DNA of 64,000 nucleotides, taken from the NCBI RefSeq assembly GCF_006542375.1, contig NZ_CP038143.1:1426001-1490000 (forward strand). Direction: 5' to 3'. Below are positions 8,389 to 17,526 of this stretch, piece by piece. Below the pieces are notes generated by a model, which worked only from the letters and a program-made list of their open reading frames with translations, did not search any database and was not told the DNA's origin. The stretch's first letter is position 1. Each line of letters begins with the position of its first letter. The translations under genes were made by a program, and so were the position numbers. The DNA is from Oecophyllibacter saccharovorans (GTDB lineage Bacteria; Pseudomonadota; Alphaproteobacteria; Acetobacterales; Acetobacteraceae).

Positions 8389-9735
8389 ATGTCAGAGCGG
8401 GAGCCGAAAGAGGGCGCAGTACGGTCGGAGGCAGGGGGGATGAAAGGCCTCCGGATCGGGGTGGATGGCTTCAACCTGGCGCTGAAGCATGGCACCGGCA
8501 TCGCCACCTATGCCCGCACCCTGTGCCGCACCATTGAAGCGCAGGGCGGCAGGGTGGATCTGATCTACGGCGTCGGGCTGGACCGCAGCGTTCCCGAGCG
8601 CCTGCGCGAGACCATTTTCTTCGACAGCCTGGAAGATGCCCCTCTGCCGCGCAGGCCGCGCCTGCCCAGCCCGGCCTGGTTCAGGGAAACCTTCCAGCAT
8701 CTCAAAGGCCATGTGGCCATCCCCATTCCCGAAACCCCGGAAGTGGAGAAACGGCCCCTGGCAGGCAAGGTGCCGCCCCATGACCGCATCTTCAATGTGC
8801 CGTCCCTGTTCCGGGCTGCGAGCGGGTTTTTCAAGACAACGGGGAAGTTTCTCAAGATCGCCAATCCCGGTGGCATTGACGTCATGCACTGGACCTACCC
8901 GCTGCCGATCGAGATGCTCAATGCCCGCAATGTCTACACGATCCACGATGTCGTGCCGCTGACGCTGCCTTATTTCACCCTCGACAACAAAACCCAGCAT
9001 CGCCGCCTGCTCGAGGCGCTGGTCAGGCAGGCCGATGCGCTGGTGACGGTGTCGGAGCATGCGCGCGGCGAGATCGCGGGGCTGTTTCCGGCGGCCGCGC
9101 CCAAGCTGCACAATTTCCACCAGGCCATCGACCTGACGGACCGCGAGGAGAAAAGCGCCTTTCCCTCCCGTGAAGTGGTCAGCAAATTCTTCGGCCTCGA
9201 GCCCGGGGGGTATTTTCTCTATTACGGCGCGCTGGAGCCCAAGAAGAATATCGGCCGCCTGCTGGAAGCCTACCTGGCCTCTTCATGCACCACGCCGCTC
9301 GTCATCGTCGGCTCGCGCAGCTGGAAGGCGGAAGGGGAGCTTGCCCTGCTGCCCCAGGGGCTGGAGAGCGGGCGGATCAAAAAGCTGGAATATCTCTCTG
9401 CCGCCCATCTTGCCGATGTGGTCAGGGAAGCCAAGGCGGTCATCTTTCCCTCCATTGCCGAAGGCTTCGGCCTGCCAGCGGTGGAAGCCATGGCCTTCGG
9501 CACGCCGGTGCTGACCTCAGCGGAAGGGGCGCTGGCCGAAGTTGTTGGGGAAGCGGCGCTGAAGGTGGACCCCTACGACGTCCAGGCGCTCTCAAAGGGC
9601 ATGGAGCGCCTGGAAAGCGATGCGGCCCTGCGCGAAGACCTGCGCCGCAAGGGGCCTGAGCAGGCCCGCAGGTTCAACGCCGCGCACTATGGCGCGCGTC
9701 TGCAGCAGCTCTACCGCGACCTGCTGAAACGCTGA
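8389..9735 (+). CDS. GT4-family glycosyltransferase (glycosyltransferase 1)
   Basis: A 448-residue GT-B fold enzyme with no membrane segment. The N-terminal Rossmann domain starts with GVDGFNLALKHGTGIATYARTL (quoted in two parts: GVDGFNLALK and HGTGIATYARTL) and includes MHWTYPLP and TIHDVVPLTLP. The C-terminal sugar-nucleotide domain has YYGALEPKKNIGRLLEAY and the E-x7-E motif region in EGFGLPAVEAMAFGTPVLTS. It probably transfers a sugar from a nucleotide donor to a surface polysaccharide or lipid; the sugar cannot be predicted. The ATG at 8389 follows a GGAGGGAAGG site; an ATG at 8440 is a poorer alternative. It is a paralogue of the GT4 gene at 27075, sharing the HWTYPLP and IHD.(V/I)PLT blocks. 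Confidence 0.9.
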   Translation: MSEREPKEGAVRSEAGGMKGLRIGVDGFNLALKHGTGIATYARTLCRTIEAQGGRVDLIYGVGLDRSVPERLRETIFFDSLEDAPLPRRPRLPSPAWFRETFQHLKGHVAIPIPETPEVEKRPLAGKVPPHDRIFNVPSLFRAASGFFKTTGKFLKIANPGGIDVMHWTYPLPIEMLNARNVYTIHDVVPLTLPYFTLDNKTQHRRLLEALVRQADALVTVSEHARGEIAGLFPAAAPKLHNFHQAIDLTDREEKSAFPSREVVSKFFGLEPGGYFLYYGALEPKKNIGRLLEAYLASSCTTPLVIVGSRSWKAEGELALLPQGLESGRIKKLEYLSAAHLADVVREAKAVIFPSIAEGFGLPAVEAMAFGTPVLTSAEGALAEVVGEAALKVDPYDVQALSKGMERLESDAALREDLRRKGPEQARRFNAAHYGARLQQLYRDLLKR

Positions 9736-9784
9736 GCCCCTGGCTTACTGTACTTCACTGGCTGCTTTCCCCAGACAGACGTGA

Positions 9785-12139
9785 TTAGGCGGGCGCTGCG
9801 CTGTCACTGAGGGCTTTGAGAACCTCTTGGGGACGGATGGGCAGGCGGCGGACCCGTGCGCCGACAGCGGCATGGATGGCATTGCCGATCGCAGGGGCGA
9901 CGAGCGTGACGCCAGGCTCACCCAGACCTGTCGGCGGGTAGGGCGTTTTGAGAAAGGCGATGTCGAGCGCCGGCGTTTCGCTGATGCGCAGGGGCGTGTA
10001 GGTGTCGAGATTGCGCGCCGCGATATTGCCATGGCGGATTTCGGTGCCCTCATGCAGCGCCATGCTCACGCCCCACAGGGCCGCCCCCTCGCACTGGGCA
10101 CGCGCGCCGTCCTCATTGACGATGGTGCCGGCATCCAGCACCAGCCACAGCTTGCGGCAGGTGACCACGCCTGTCCTGCGGTCGACATGCACCAGGGCTG
10201 CCGTGGCGCCCCAGGTGGGCATCTCGCGTGACTGGCCGTAACCGCTGGCGATACCGATCCCCGTATCAGGCGGCAGGTCGCGGCAGGGCCAGCCGATCCT
10301 TTCTGCCAGCGCCTTGAGCACAGCTGCCTGCCGGCTGGCCCCGCCGACCGCATCAGGCGGACCGCCTGCATTGGGGCCAACGGGCAGCAGCATCGACAGC
10401 CGGAATGCCACCGGGTCGCAGCCTGCCATGAGAGCGGCTTCATCCATGAAGGATTCCAGCGCCCAGTTGGTCCAGCCGGGCCCGACCGAGCGCAGCCAGC
10501 CCGGGCGGATGGTCTTCTGGGTCAGGTCATTGCAGATCGCGCGCAGGCGGTAGGGCCCGACTGTGTACCAGGGCTCGGCCCCGCCGACGCTGTCGGGGTC
10601 GTAAAGGCCATTCACCCCGTGGAGAAGCCCCTTGTCATCAGGCACCAGCGCCTTGCTGGGCCAGCCGGTGACGGTCGTGTAGGCCATGGCTGAAAGGCGG
10701 CGGGTTTCAGGGTCGAGGGCCGCCGTGAGGCGCTGGAGCGAAGGGGCACGCACCGAGTCGAACTTCATGTCGTCTTCGCGCGTGAAGATCAGCTTCACGG
10801 GCCGCCCGCCCAGCTGGCGGGAAGCCAGGACGGCCGGCAGGATGTAGTCCCCGTTGAGACGCCGGCCGAAGCCGCCACCCAGAAAATAGGTTTTCATGAC
10901 GATGCGCTGCGTCACTTCGCCTGCGGGGATGCCGAGCGCCTGGGCGATCTGGGGCATGATGAGCTTCTGGGCCTGGCAGCCTGTATGGATCTCCCACACG
11001 CCCTCGCTGTTGCGGTGGGCCAGGCAGTTGACCGGCTCCATGGCGAAATGAGCCACCGGTTGCGTCCAGTATTCGCGTTCGAGCTTGTGGGGGGCCTGCT
11101 CAAGCTGGTGGCTGAGTTTCGGCCCGCCCCATAGCACGATGGTCCCGGCCTTGCGGTCATTGCAGAGCTCCTGGGCGCGGTGGGCGATATCGGCTTCTGA
11201 AACGTCAGCGGTCGGCCCGGGTTGCCAGTGAACCCTGATGCAGGCGCTGGCACGCAGGGCGGTCGGCCAGCTGTCGGCCAGGACGATCGCCCAGCCTTCA
11301 AAGCCGTTTTCAGGATCATTGATCTGCAGGGTGCCGTGATAGCCCTTGAGGCTGCGGGCCTGGCTGTCGTCAAGCGAGAGGATGCGCGCGCCGTAGCGGG
11401 TGGGCGGCAGGAGGGGGCGGGCGTAAAGCTGGCCGGGCAGGCGGGCGTCGATGCCGTAGCGGGCAGCACCTGTCACCTTGGGGGGGATGTCCAGGGCGGG
11501 CAGGGAACGGCCCGTTTGGGGCGGAGCGACAGGCGGCAGCTTCAGGGCCGCCAGCTCCTCAGCCGTGTAGCCCATCTGCAGCCCGGGCCTGGCGCAGGCT
11601 GCGACGATCTCACCGAAGCTCATCGCGCGCCCCCCGCAGCTGACCTGGCCGTCCGCGACCGTGCAGGCCTGTGGCGCAGCGTTGAGAAGCGGGGCTGCAA
11701 GGCGGGTGAGCATCAGGCGCGCCGCAAGGCCTGCCTGGCGGTAAGGGACCCAGCCGCTCCAGACCGAGCGCGAGCCGCCGGTTGCATACCAGGGCCAGAA
11801 TCTCTGCTCCGTATCCACCTGGATGATGCGGACCCGGTTCCACGGCATGCCCATTTCATCAGCCAGCACGGAGGCCAGCGCCGTGCCGACATGCTGGCCC
11901 ATCTCGGCGCGGGCGATGTTGACGTCAAGCCAGCCGTCGCTGTGGAGAACGCACCACAGGTTGGGGGTCAGCTCCGAAGCCTGCGCGGAGGCCCCCCCGA
12001 GCCTTTCGGGAAGGGGCGGCAGAACGATTTCCGCTTTCGCGCAGGTGGGGAGAAAGCCGAAGGCGAGGCTGCCGCCCGCGGCTTCAAGCAGGAACTGCCG
12101 GCGTGACAGGGAACGGGGGGAACGGGGTCTGGGCGGCAC
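9785..12139 (-). CDS. Tat-exported molybdopterin-binding dehydrogenase subunit (xanthine dehydrogenase / IorB-like)
   Basis: A 784-residue protein of the molybdenum hydroxylase large-subunit family, closest in style to isoquinoline 1-oxidoreductase beta subunits and the membrane aldehyde dehydrogenases of acetic acid bacteria. It starts at GTG with a twin-arginine signal (SRRQFLLEAAGG), so it is exported folded to the periplasm. Cofactor-pocket motifs include GGGFGRRLNGDYI and, near the end, GLGEPGVTLVAP, whose Glu matches the catalytic base. The length is normal and the reading frame is intact. No [2Fe-2S] small subunit or cytochrome c subunit lies next to it, which these enzymes normally need. 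The substrate is unknown; aldehydes or N-heterocycles are candidates. It is convergent with the upstream GT4 gene. Confidence 0.85.
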   Translation of the reverse strand: MPPRPRSPRSLSRRQFLLEAAGGSLAFGFLPTCAKAEIVLPPLPERLGGASAQASELTPNLWCVLHSDGWLDVNIARAEMGQHVGTALASVLADEMGMPWNRVRIIQVDTEQRFWPWYATGGSRSVWSGWVPYRQAGLAARLMLTRLAAPLLNAAPQACTVADGQVSCGGRAMSFGEIVAACARPGLQMGYTAEELAALKLPPVAPPQTGRSLPALDIPPKVTGAARYGIDARLPGQLYARPLLPPTRYGARILSLDDSQARSLKGYHGTLQINDPENGFEGWAIVLADSWPTALRASACIRVHWQPGPTADVSEADIAHRAQELCNDRKAGTIVLWGGPKLSHQLEQAPHKLEREYWTQPVAHFAMEPVNCLAHRNSEGVWEIHTGCQAQKLIMPQIAQALGIPAGEVTQRIVMKTYFLGGGFGRRLNGDYILPAVLASRQLGGRPVKLIFTREDDMKFDSVRAPSLQRLTAALDPETRRLSAMAYTTVTGWPSKALVPDDKGLLHGVNGLYDPDSVGGAEPWYTVGPYRLRAICNDLTQKTIRPGWLRSVGPGWTNWALESFMDEAALMAGCDPVAFRLSMLLPVGPNAGGPPDAVGGASRQAAVLKALAERIGWPCRDLPPDTGIGIASGYGQSREMPTWGATAALVHVDRRTGVVTCRKLWLVLDAGTIVNEDGARAQCEGAALWGVSMALHEGTEIRHGNIAARNLDTYTPLRISETPALDIAFLKTPYPPTGLGEPGVTLVAPAIGNAIHAAVGARVRRLPIRPQEVLKALSDSAAPA

Positions 12140-12284
12140 GGGCAGGCTCTTCCGGTTGAAGGATCAAGGTGCGGGATGATAAGGATTAACGGGACGCTGT
12201 GCCAGCGATGTCTCCCAGCGATGTCTCTAAGCTGAATCCGACCCTGTATCCGGCTGGGCAGCATTGGGGAGAAGAGGAGATCAG

Positions 12285-13070
12285 ATGACGGATTATGACC
12301 GCAAGTACCGGCGCTGGCGCAAGGGGCGGCTGGACTGCCTAGCATGGGATTATTTCGCCCAGGCCACGCCTGAGGAAAGGCGGCAGCAGGGCCTGTTCCA
12401 GAAGGTTCTCAAAAAACATGCCGGTGCCCGCTTCGACGGGGACTGCTTTGTGTCGGAAAAGGCCGAGATCTATACGGACCGCCTGGTTCTCGGCCCCAAG
12501 AGCTTCGTCTGCGGCGGGGCCATCATCCGCCATAATTTCGAGGCCGGAGAGGATTGCTGCATCGGCAGCTACTGCCACATCGCCGGCAAGGTGAAGCTGG
12601 GCTCCTTTGTCATGATGGGCGGGGGAAGCTGCATTTTCGGCTTCAACCACGGCATGGAACCTGACAGCATCATGGGCAAGCAGCCCTGTCATGAGGAAGG
12701 CGTGGTGATCGGCAATGACTGCTGGATCGGGGCCAATGCCACCATCGTGGACGGCGTGACGCTGGGCGACCACTGCATCGTGGCTGCGGGCGCGGTGGTC
12801 ACCAGGAGCTTTCCCGACTGGTCGGTGATCGGCGGCGTACCGGCACGGCTGATAAAGCGCCGCCGTCCTGAGGGGACGCCTTCCTTCATGGGGGGATCTC
12901 CAGAAAAGAAAGAGCCCGCGGATCCTGCCCCGGAACCGACAGATTCGGCAGATATACCCGTTGAGGTTGCAGGGGAAGGGTCAGAGGAAGAACCTGGAGG
13001 TGCAGATGAAAATCCGGGGTCTTCCGTATCAGACAGGGGTGACCTGTCGGCAGAGGAGGCAACGGATTGA
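12285..13070 (+). CDS. Left-handed beta-helix (hexapeptide) acyltransferase with acidic tail
   Basis: A 261-residue protein. Residues about 55-195 contain hexapeptide repeats of the LbH acetyltransferase fold, with the family signature GNDCWIGANATIVDGVTLGD and the closing GGVPARLIK. Such enzymes acetylate sugars from acetyl-CoA in the cytoplasm, often in polysaccharide clusters. The ATG at 12285 follows GAAGAGGAGA; a TTG 21 bases upstream is less likely. The last 60 residues form an acidic, Pro/Glu/Ser-rich tail, unusual for this family and probably disordered. The gene opens the polysaccharide region and is divergent from the molybdenum-enzyme gene. The acceptor sugar is unknown. Confidence 0.85.
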   Translation: MTDYDRKYRRWRKGRLDCLAWDYFAQATPEERRQQGLFQKVLKKHAGARFDGDCFVSEKAEIYTDRLVLGPKSFVCGGAIIRHNFEAGEDCCIGSYCHIAGKVKLGSFVMMGGGSCIFGFNHGMEPDSIMGKQPCHEEGVVIGNDCWIGANATIVDGVTLGDHCIVAAGAVVTRSFPDWSVIGGVPARLIKRRRPEGTPSFMGGSPEKKEPADPAPEPTDSADIPVEVAGEGSEEEPGGADENPGSSVSDRGDLSAEEATD

Positions 13071-13249
13071 GGCTCTGACCTGCCTTGGTCACAGGAGCGG
13101 CCCCGGTGTGAGCAGGGCTGGTAGTGGCTGGGGATTTTTCGTATCGTAAAAGGCGCTTTCCCCTGCCATTGAGGGGCTGCGGTGTGCAGAAGGGGTCCTG
13201 CAACACCTTTCAGAGAAGAAAGCGTTAGCCTAAGCAAGAAAGCGTAAGA

Positions 13250-14608
13250 ATGATGAGCGATCAGAGTCTTCCGGCCGAAACCGTTGAGCCAAAAAAAGAT
13301 AATGTTCTGGAGGCGGAAGAGGTCATAGAGGTCGGCCGCTATCTACTCTCTCATTATCCCATCAATCCCGAAAGTGTGGTGGTCGTGTTCGCTTCAGCCG
13401 GTGCACGACTGGCTGGCGGGCTGGAGGAGTTCAAGGGTTCGCTGAGGCGGTTCGGCATTTCCATGCTTTTCGTGCGCGACAAGGATGCCTCCTATTATCA
13501 GGAGCCCGAAGTCGAAGAGATGTTCAGAAAGGTTGCCGAAATGGTACAACCTTACAAAAACGTCGCGGTCATGGGAGAATCAATGGGCGGTTCGGGCGCG
13601 CTTATCTTCCCGAGATACTGCGACAAAGTCGATCGTACCCTGGCTTTTTCCCCCCTCTACAGTTTCGGCTTCCCCTATAACAGGTTCAATGGGGGCTGGG
13701 CCAATGAACGTATTCCTCGTCTGTGGGCCTTTGATTCTGACGACATGAAAGCGCGGGCCAGCAGTGTGCTGATTTACGGGGTGCGGCCCTGGCAGGACAT
13801 GCCCCATGCCGGCATGTTCGCGCTGCAGGGCTATCAGGTACTCATGGTCAAGGAGTGCGGTCATCAGGTTGCCGGGCATCTGAAGAAAGGGACGGACACC
13901 AATTATCTGATCCCGCTGCTGGAGCGCTTCCTGGATTTCAGCGCCGAATTCAACGAGGAGGGCGTGCGGCCCCTTCTGGCGCCCGTGCTGACGGTACTGG
14001 GTCGGGAAGAGAAAGAGTGGAAATATGAGGGCACGATGAAGCGCGAGCATACCCGGGTGGGTATGCTGCCCCTGCCGCCCATCCCGGAGGGACTGGTGGA
14101 TCTGGGACAAGGGCGCCCGGCCGATCAGAGCTCGCTCAGTGATTACTCCAAGGCGCCCACAACCCAGGAAGATGCCGCGCGCGCCCTCATGACAGAAACG
14201 CCGGAATTCTATGCTTTCCATACCAACCTGGAAAACCAACCCTGGTGGATGGTTGATCTGGGAGAGGGCGCGAAAGTCGAGGAAGTGCGCATCTATAACC
14301 GGATTGACAACAACTCCGTTGAACGTGGCCTGCGTTTTGCCATTGAGACACTCGTGGATGGTGAGTGGCAACTTCTGTTCGAGAAGAACAATTACAAGCT
14401 GTTCGGCGGTATTGACGGCCATCCCTTCAGCTGGCGCCCTGAGCAGCCCATGAGAATCAGGAAACTTCGCATCCGTTCTCTGGAAGACGAAAATTTCATG
14501 CACTATCAGAAGATAGAAGTGCTGGGAAAGAGACGCGTAAGAGCAACCGTGTTTACGCCCGTCCGTAAGATATGGAAGGGCCTGTTTGGAAGGAGTTCCA
14601 GGAAATAA
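13250..14608 (+). CDS. Serine hydrolase-like domain fused to discoidin (F5/8 C)-like domain
   Basis: A 452-residue protein with no signal peptide. Residues about 30-235 look like an alpha/beta-hydrolase: the elbow GESMGGSG puts the nucleophile at Ser111, and His205 in KECGHQVAGH (or His210) could be the catalytic base. After a linker, residues about 315-440 resemble a coagulation factor 5/8 type C (discoidin) domain: WWMVDLGEGAKVEEVRIYNR, then a long beta-rich run ending in IRKLRIRSL and a closing strand. That fold usually binds carbohydrate. A role as polysaccharide esterase or carbohydrate-recognising acyltransferase would fit its place before the capsule export operon. The family is not one I can name, and the specific function is open. 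Confidence 0.65.
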   Translation: MMSDQSLPAETVEPKKDNVLEAEEVIEVGRYLLSHYPINPESVVVVFASAGARLAGGLEEFKGSLRRFGISMLFVRDKDASYYQEPEVEEMFRKVAEMVQPYKNVAVMGESMGGSGALIFPRYCDKVDRTLAFSPLYSFGFPYNRFNGGWANERIPRLWAFDSDDMKARASSVLIYGVRPWQDMPHAGMFALQGYQVLMVKECGHQVAGHLKKGTDTNYLIPLLERFLDFSAEFNEEGVRPLLAPVLTVLGREEKEWKYEGTMKREHTRVGMLPLPPIPEGLVDLGQGRPADQSSLSDYSKAPTTQEDAARALMTETPEFYAFHTNLENQPWWMVDLGEGAKVEEVRIYNRIDNNSVERGLRFAIETLVDGEWQLLFEKNNYKLFGGIDGHPFSWRPEQPMRIRKLRIRSLEDENFMHYQKIEVLGKRRVRATVFTPVRKIWKGLFGRSSRK

Positions 14609-14922
14609 GGCACTTTATTGCCGCAGTAACCCGTCTCAATGGTCTATTAGTGAAAAGTAAATTTCCGACGTAATATTGACACAAACTCAATTGATTTTCC
14701 CCGACACCTATTCTGTTGTGCGATGATAATTCTGAATTCCTGTTCAGCATTCAGCAGAATGGGTCCTGCTTGACTTCCCGAGAAAAGCCAGTCTAGGGGA
14801 GAGGGGTTTTAAGACAGAGGTCGGCATCGCCCCTCATGACAGCTGCGTGGAAGATTTGAAATCAGGGTGCCAGCCCACAGCGGGTCTGGACAATTCTGGG
14901 CAATGGAGAAGGCATTCACGTT
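14609..14922. other. AT-rich intergenic region upstream of the capsule export operon
   Basis: About 310 bases, clearly more AT-rich than the surrounding genes, with no open frame of note. It probably holds the promoter of the export operon. No JUMPstart/ops element (GGCGGTAG) was found by eye. Confidence 0.5.
14701..14730 (+). promoter_or_regulatory. Candidate promoter of the capsule export operon
   Basis: CCGACA (14701-14706) and GATAAT (14725-14730) are 18 bases apart in an AT-rich stretch. A perfect TTGACA at 14676-14681 lies nearby but has no good -10 at the right spacing. This is weak evidence. Confidence 0.3.
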
Positions 14923-16191
14923 ATGGTCCTGTGCAAAGGCAGTGCGAAAAAGCGTGTAAAACTGCTTGTGGCAGCTATGGCTTTCGGAAGTCTGGGTGCC
15001 TGCAAGAGTTTGCCTGACAGTGGACCCACGGCCAGCCATATTCTCAAGGTCTACAAGAATCCCAAGAAAAACCTGGTCGGTTTCGGCATGGTGGATCTGA
15101 GCCCTGACCTGCTGACCCTCATGGCTATGGAACGTCCTGCGCCCTTTGCAGCCCTGCAGGGAAGCCGTTACCAGAGTGGCAATGATGCGATCGGGCCGGG
15201 CGATACGCTGCAGATCTCCATCTACGAGATGGGCAATGGGCTGTTCGGGGGCGGGGGCACCAATGCCAGTGGCCGCGCCGAAGCCTCCGGGATGCTGGGC
15301 GGGGCCGCCAACTCCTCCAGCTCGCTGGGCATCCTGTCCAGCGCCTCGCCGCCGGCTGAGCATACCGGCAGCACCGCGACGCTCACCAACCTGCCTCCCA
15401 TGGTGGTCAGTCACCAGGGAACCATCACCCTGCCTTATGTTGGCACGTTCAAGGTGGCGGGGCGTATGCCCGAGCAGGTGGCATCCCAGATCCAGTCGGC
15501 TCTGTCGCGCAAGTCCCAGGCGCCCCAGGTGCTGGTGCGCCTTGTGGACGGGGTGAGCAACTCAGCCATCGTCTATGGCGAGGTCAAGCGTCCGGGTCGT
15601 GTCGCGCTGACGCCGAATCATGAAAGCCTGCTGGATGTCGTGGCCCTGGCGCAGGGCACGCTCTATCCGTCCGAAGACCTGATGCTGCGCCTTACGCGCG
15701 GGCGCCATATCATCCAAGTGCCGATGAGCCTGATCGAGCATTATCCCAGCCAGAATATCCAGATACGCCCCGGCGACAGGCTGGAGGTCTACTACCAGCC
15801 CCGCACCTTCACGGTCTTCGGCGCGGCCGGCAAGGTGAGCGAGGTGCCCTTCAAGGTGCCGCAGCTTTCATTGACCGAAGCCATTGCGCGCGTTGGCGGG
15901 CCGAACAATTCCTGGGCCAACCCACGCGCTGTCTATCTGCTGCGTTTTGAGGACAACCACCTGGTGCGGCGTCTGGGGTTGCGCGCATCCGACACCGCGC
16001 CTGTGACGCCCATTCTCTACCGCATCAACATGATGAACCCTGGGAGTTACTTCCTGGGCCAAAAATTCGCCATGAAAAACAAGGACATGCTTTACTTCTC
16101 CAATGCGCCTGCCGACGAGTTCTACAAGCTTTTCGGTCTGATCAGCACCATCATCCAGCCCGGTATCACCGCCGGTATGATGGCGCGCTAA
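14923..16191 (+). CDS. Outer-membrane polysaccharide export (OPX) lipoprotein, Wza/BexD/CtrA(capsule)-type
   Basis: A 422-residue lipoprotein. After a basic start, the signal ends in the lipobox FGSLGAC, giving a lipidated Cys at about residue 28. The poly_export domain begins with GPGDTLQISIYE and continues with GTITLPYVGTFKVAG. An SLBB-type domain follows (VYGEVKRPGRVALTP). OPX proteins form the outer-membrane channel for capsule. It is the first gene of a run with kpsE, kpsM and kpsT, so it should work with that ABC exporter. It is not the cell-cycle regulator also called CtrA. Between residues 100 and 150 there is a Gly/Ser/Ala-rich insertion that looks like a loop. Confidence 0.92.
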   Translation: MVLCKGSAKKRVKLLVAAMAFGSLGACKSLPDSGPTASHILKVYKNPKKNLVGFGMVDLSPDLLTLMAMERPAPFAALQGSRYQSGNDAIGPGDTLQISIYEMGNGLFGGGGTNASGRAEASGMLGGAANSSSSLGILSSASPPAEHTGSTATLTNLPPMVVSHQGTITLPYVGTFKVAGRMPEQVASQIQSALSRKSQAPQVLVRLVDGVSNSAIVYGEVKRPGRVALTPNHESLLDVVALAQGTLYPSEDLMLRLTRGRHIIQVPMSLIEHYPSQNIQIRPGDRLEVYYQPRTFTVFGAAGKVSEVPFKVPQLSLTEAIARVGGPNNSWANPRAVYLLRFEDNHLVRRLGLRASDTAPVTPILYRINMMNPGSYFLGQKFAMKNKDMLYFSNAPADEFYKLFGLISTIIQPGITAGMMAR

Positions 16192-16272
16192 TACACCGTC
16201 AGCTTCGCGCCACCCCCAGTGGCAGAAGGGCCGGCAAAGCTGCCGCCAGGAAAAAGGAAGTAAGGCCTCCCT

Positions 16273-17526
16273 ATGACAGATACGTCTCATGAACAGCTTT
16301 CAGGCCCTCAAGAGCAGGTCGCTTTCCAGCATGATGCCCATCTCGTGCCTCCTGGCACGCAAATCGGCCATGGCGGAAAGCTTGAGGAAGCGCGTGAGCT
16401 GTTCCTGAAGGCCTGGGACACCCTGAAGAAATATCTGAAGGAACATCCGGGGCTGGTCTGGATGGTGATCGTCCCCAACATCATTTACGGCATCTATCTC
16501 TTCGGCATTGCGAGCCCGCAATACATTTCCGAGACGCATTACATGGTCCGTGGCGCGCGGCTGAGTGCGGGGCTGGGCACGCCGCTCGGCATCATGATGC
16601 AGACGGGTGAAGGCGGCGTGACGAGCGAGAACACGTTTGCCGTCCAGGATTACATGATCTCGCGCGATGCCATGAACCTGCTGATGAAGCGGGAAAACCT
16701 GGCGAAGGTCTACAACCGGGCCGGCGCGGATTTCATGGCACGTTACCCCAACTGGCACTCGCATGAGAACGATGTCACGCTCTACAAATATTACAAAGGG
16801 CATGTGATCTCGAAGATCGATTCGGAAACCATGCTGAATGTCCTGAAGGTCAGGACGTTCAATCCCGCTGATTCCCAACGCCTGGCCAATGCCCTGCTGA
16901 AGGGCGGCGAGGAGCTGGTGAACCGCATGAATGCCCGCCAGCGCGCCACCATGATCGGGGCCGCCCAGCAGGAAGTGACCGAGACCCTGCGTCAGCTGGC
17001 CCAGCTGCGGGTGGAGCTCACCGCCTTCCGCGGCAAGACCGGTCTCATTGATCCTGAAAAGCAGACCATGCCGCTCGTGGGAACGGCCTATGCCCTGCAG
17101 GCGATGCTGACCTCGACGCGCATGCGCCTTGAGGAGGTGCAGCGTACGGCCCCTGACAGCCCGGCAATCCGCGTCTACAGGCAGCAGATCGCGACGCTGA
17201 AGAAGGAACTCGCCACGGCCAACAGCCATCTGACAGGTGCCCAGGCAGCCCTTGTACCGGAGCTGAGCGAATATGACGTTCTGCTGCTCAAGCGGCAGAT
17301 CCTGGAGAAAACCCTTCTGGCGGAAACCACCGCCCTTGAATCGGCCAAGGAGCAGGCGCGGCGCCAGATGGTGTTTCTGGAAGTCGTGAGCGCGCCCAAC
17401 TATCCGGCCTATCCGGAATATCCCCCGGCGCTGACCTACCAGCTTGTTTTCTTTGCCTGCACGTACAGTCTGTATATCATGGCCCGGTTGATGGTTGCCG
17501 GGGCACGAGAGCACAAGATCACATGA
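16273..17526 (+). CDS. kpsE: Capsule export inner-membrane protein, KpsE/BexC/CtrB-type (PCP)
   Basis: A 417-residue polysaccharide co-polymerase. It has a roughly 60-residue cytoplasmic N-terminus, one membrane segment (LVWMVIVPNIIYGIYLFGI), a long periplasmic helical region and a second membrane segment near the C-terminus. The helical region is rich in Gln/Glu/Leu from about residue 220 to 370. A proline-rich PAYPEYPPAL stretch, typical of the family, precedes the last helix. It links the KpsMT transporter to the OPX channel. Its stop overlaps the start of kpsM (ATGA at 17523-17526), indicating coupled expression. Confidence 0.92.
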   Translation: MTDTSHEQLSGPQEQVAFQHDAHLVPPGTQIGHGGKLEEARELFLKAWDTLKKYLKEHPGLVWMVIVPNIIYGIYLFGIASPQYISETHYMVRGARLSAGLGTPLGIMMQTGEGGVTSENTFAVQDYMISRDAMNLLMKRENLAKVYNRAGADFMARYPNWHSHENDVTLYKYYKGHVISKIDSETMLNVLKVRTFNPADSQRLANALLKGGEELVNRMNARQRATMIGAAQQEVTETLRQLAQLRVELTAFRGKTGLIDPEKQTMPLVGTAYALQAMLTSTRMRLEEVQRTAPDSPAIRVYRQQIATLKKELATANSHLTGAQAALVPELSEYDVLLLKRQILEKTLLAETTALESAKEQARRQMVFLEVVSAPNYPAYPEYPPALTYQLVFFACTYSLYIMARLMVAGAREHKIT

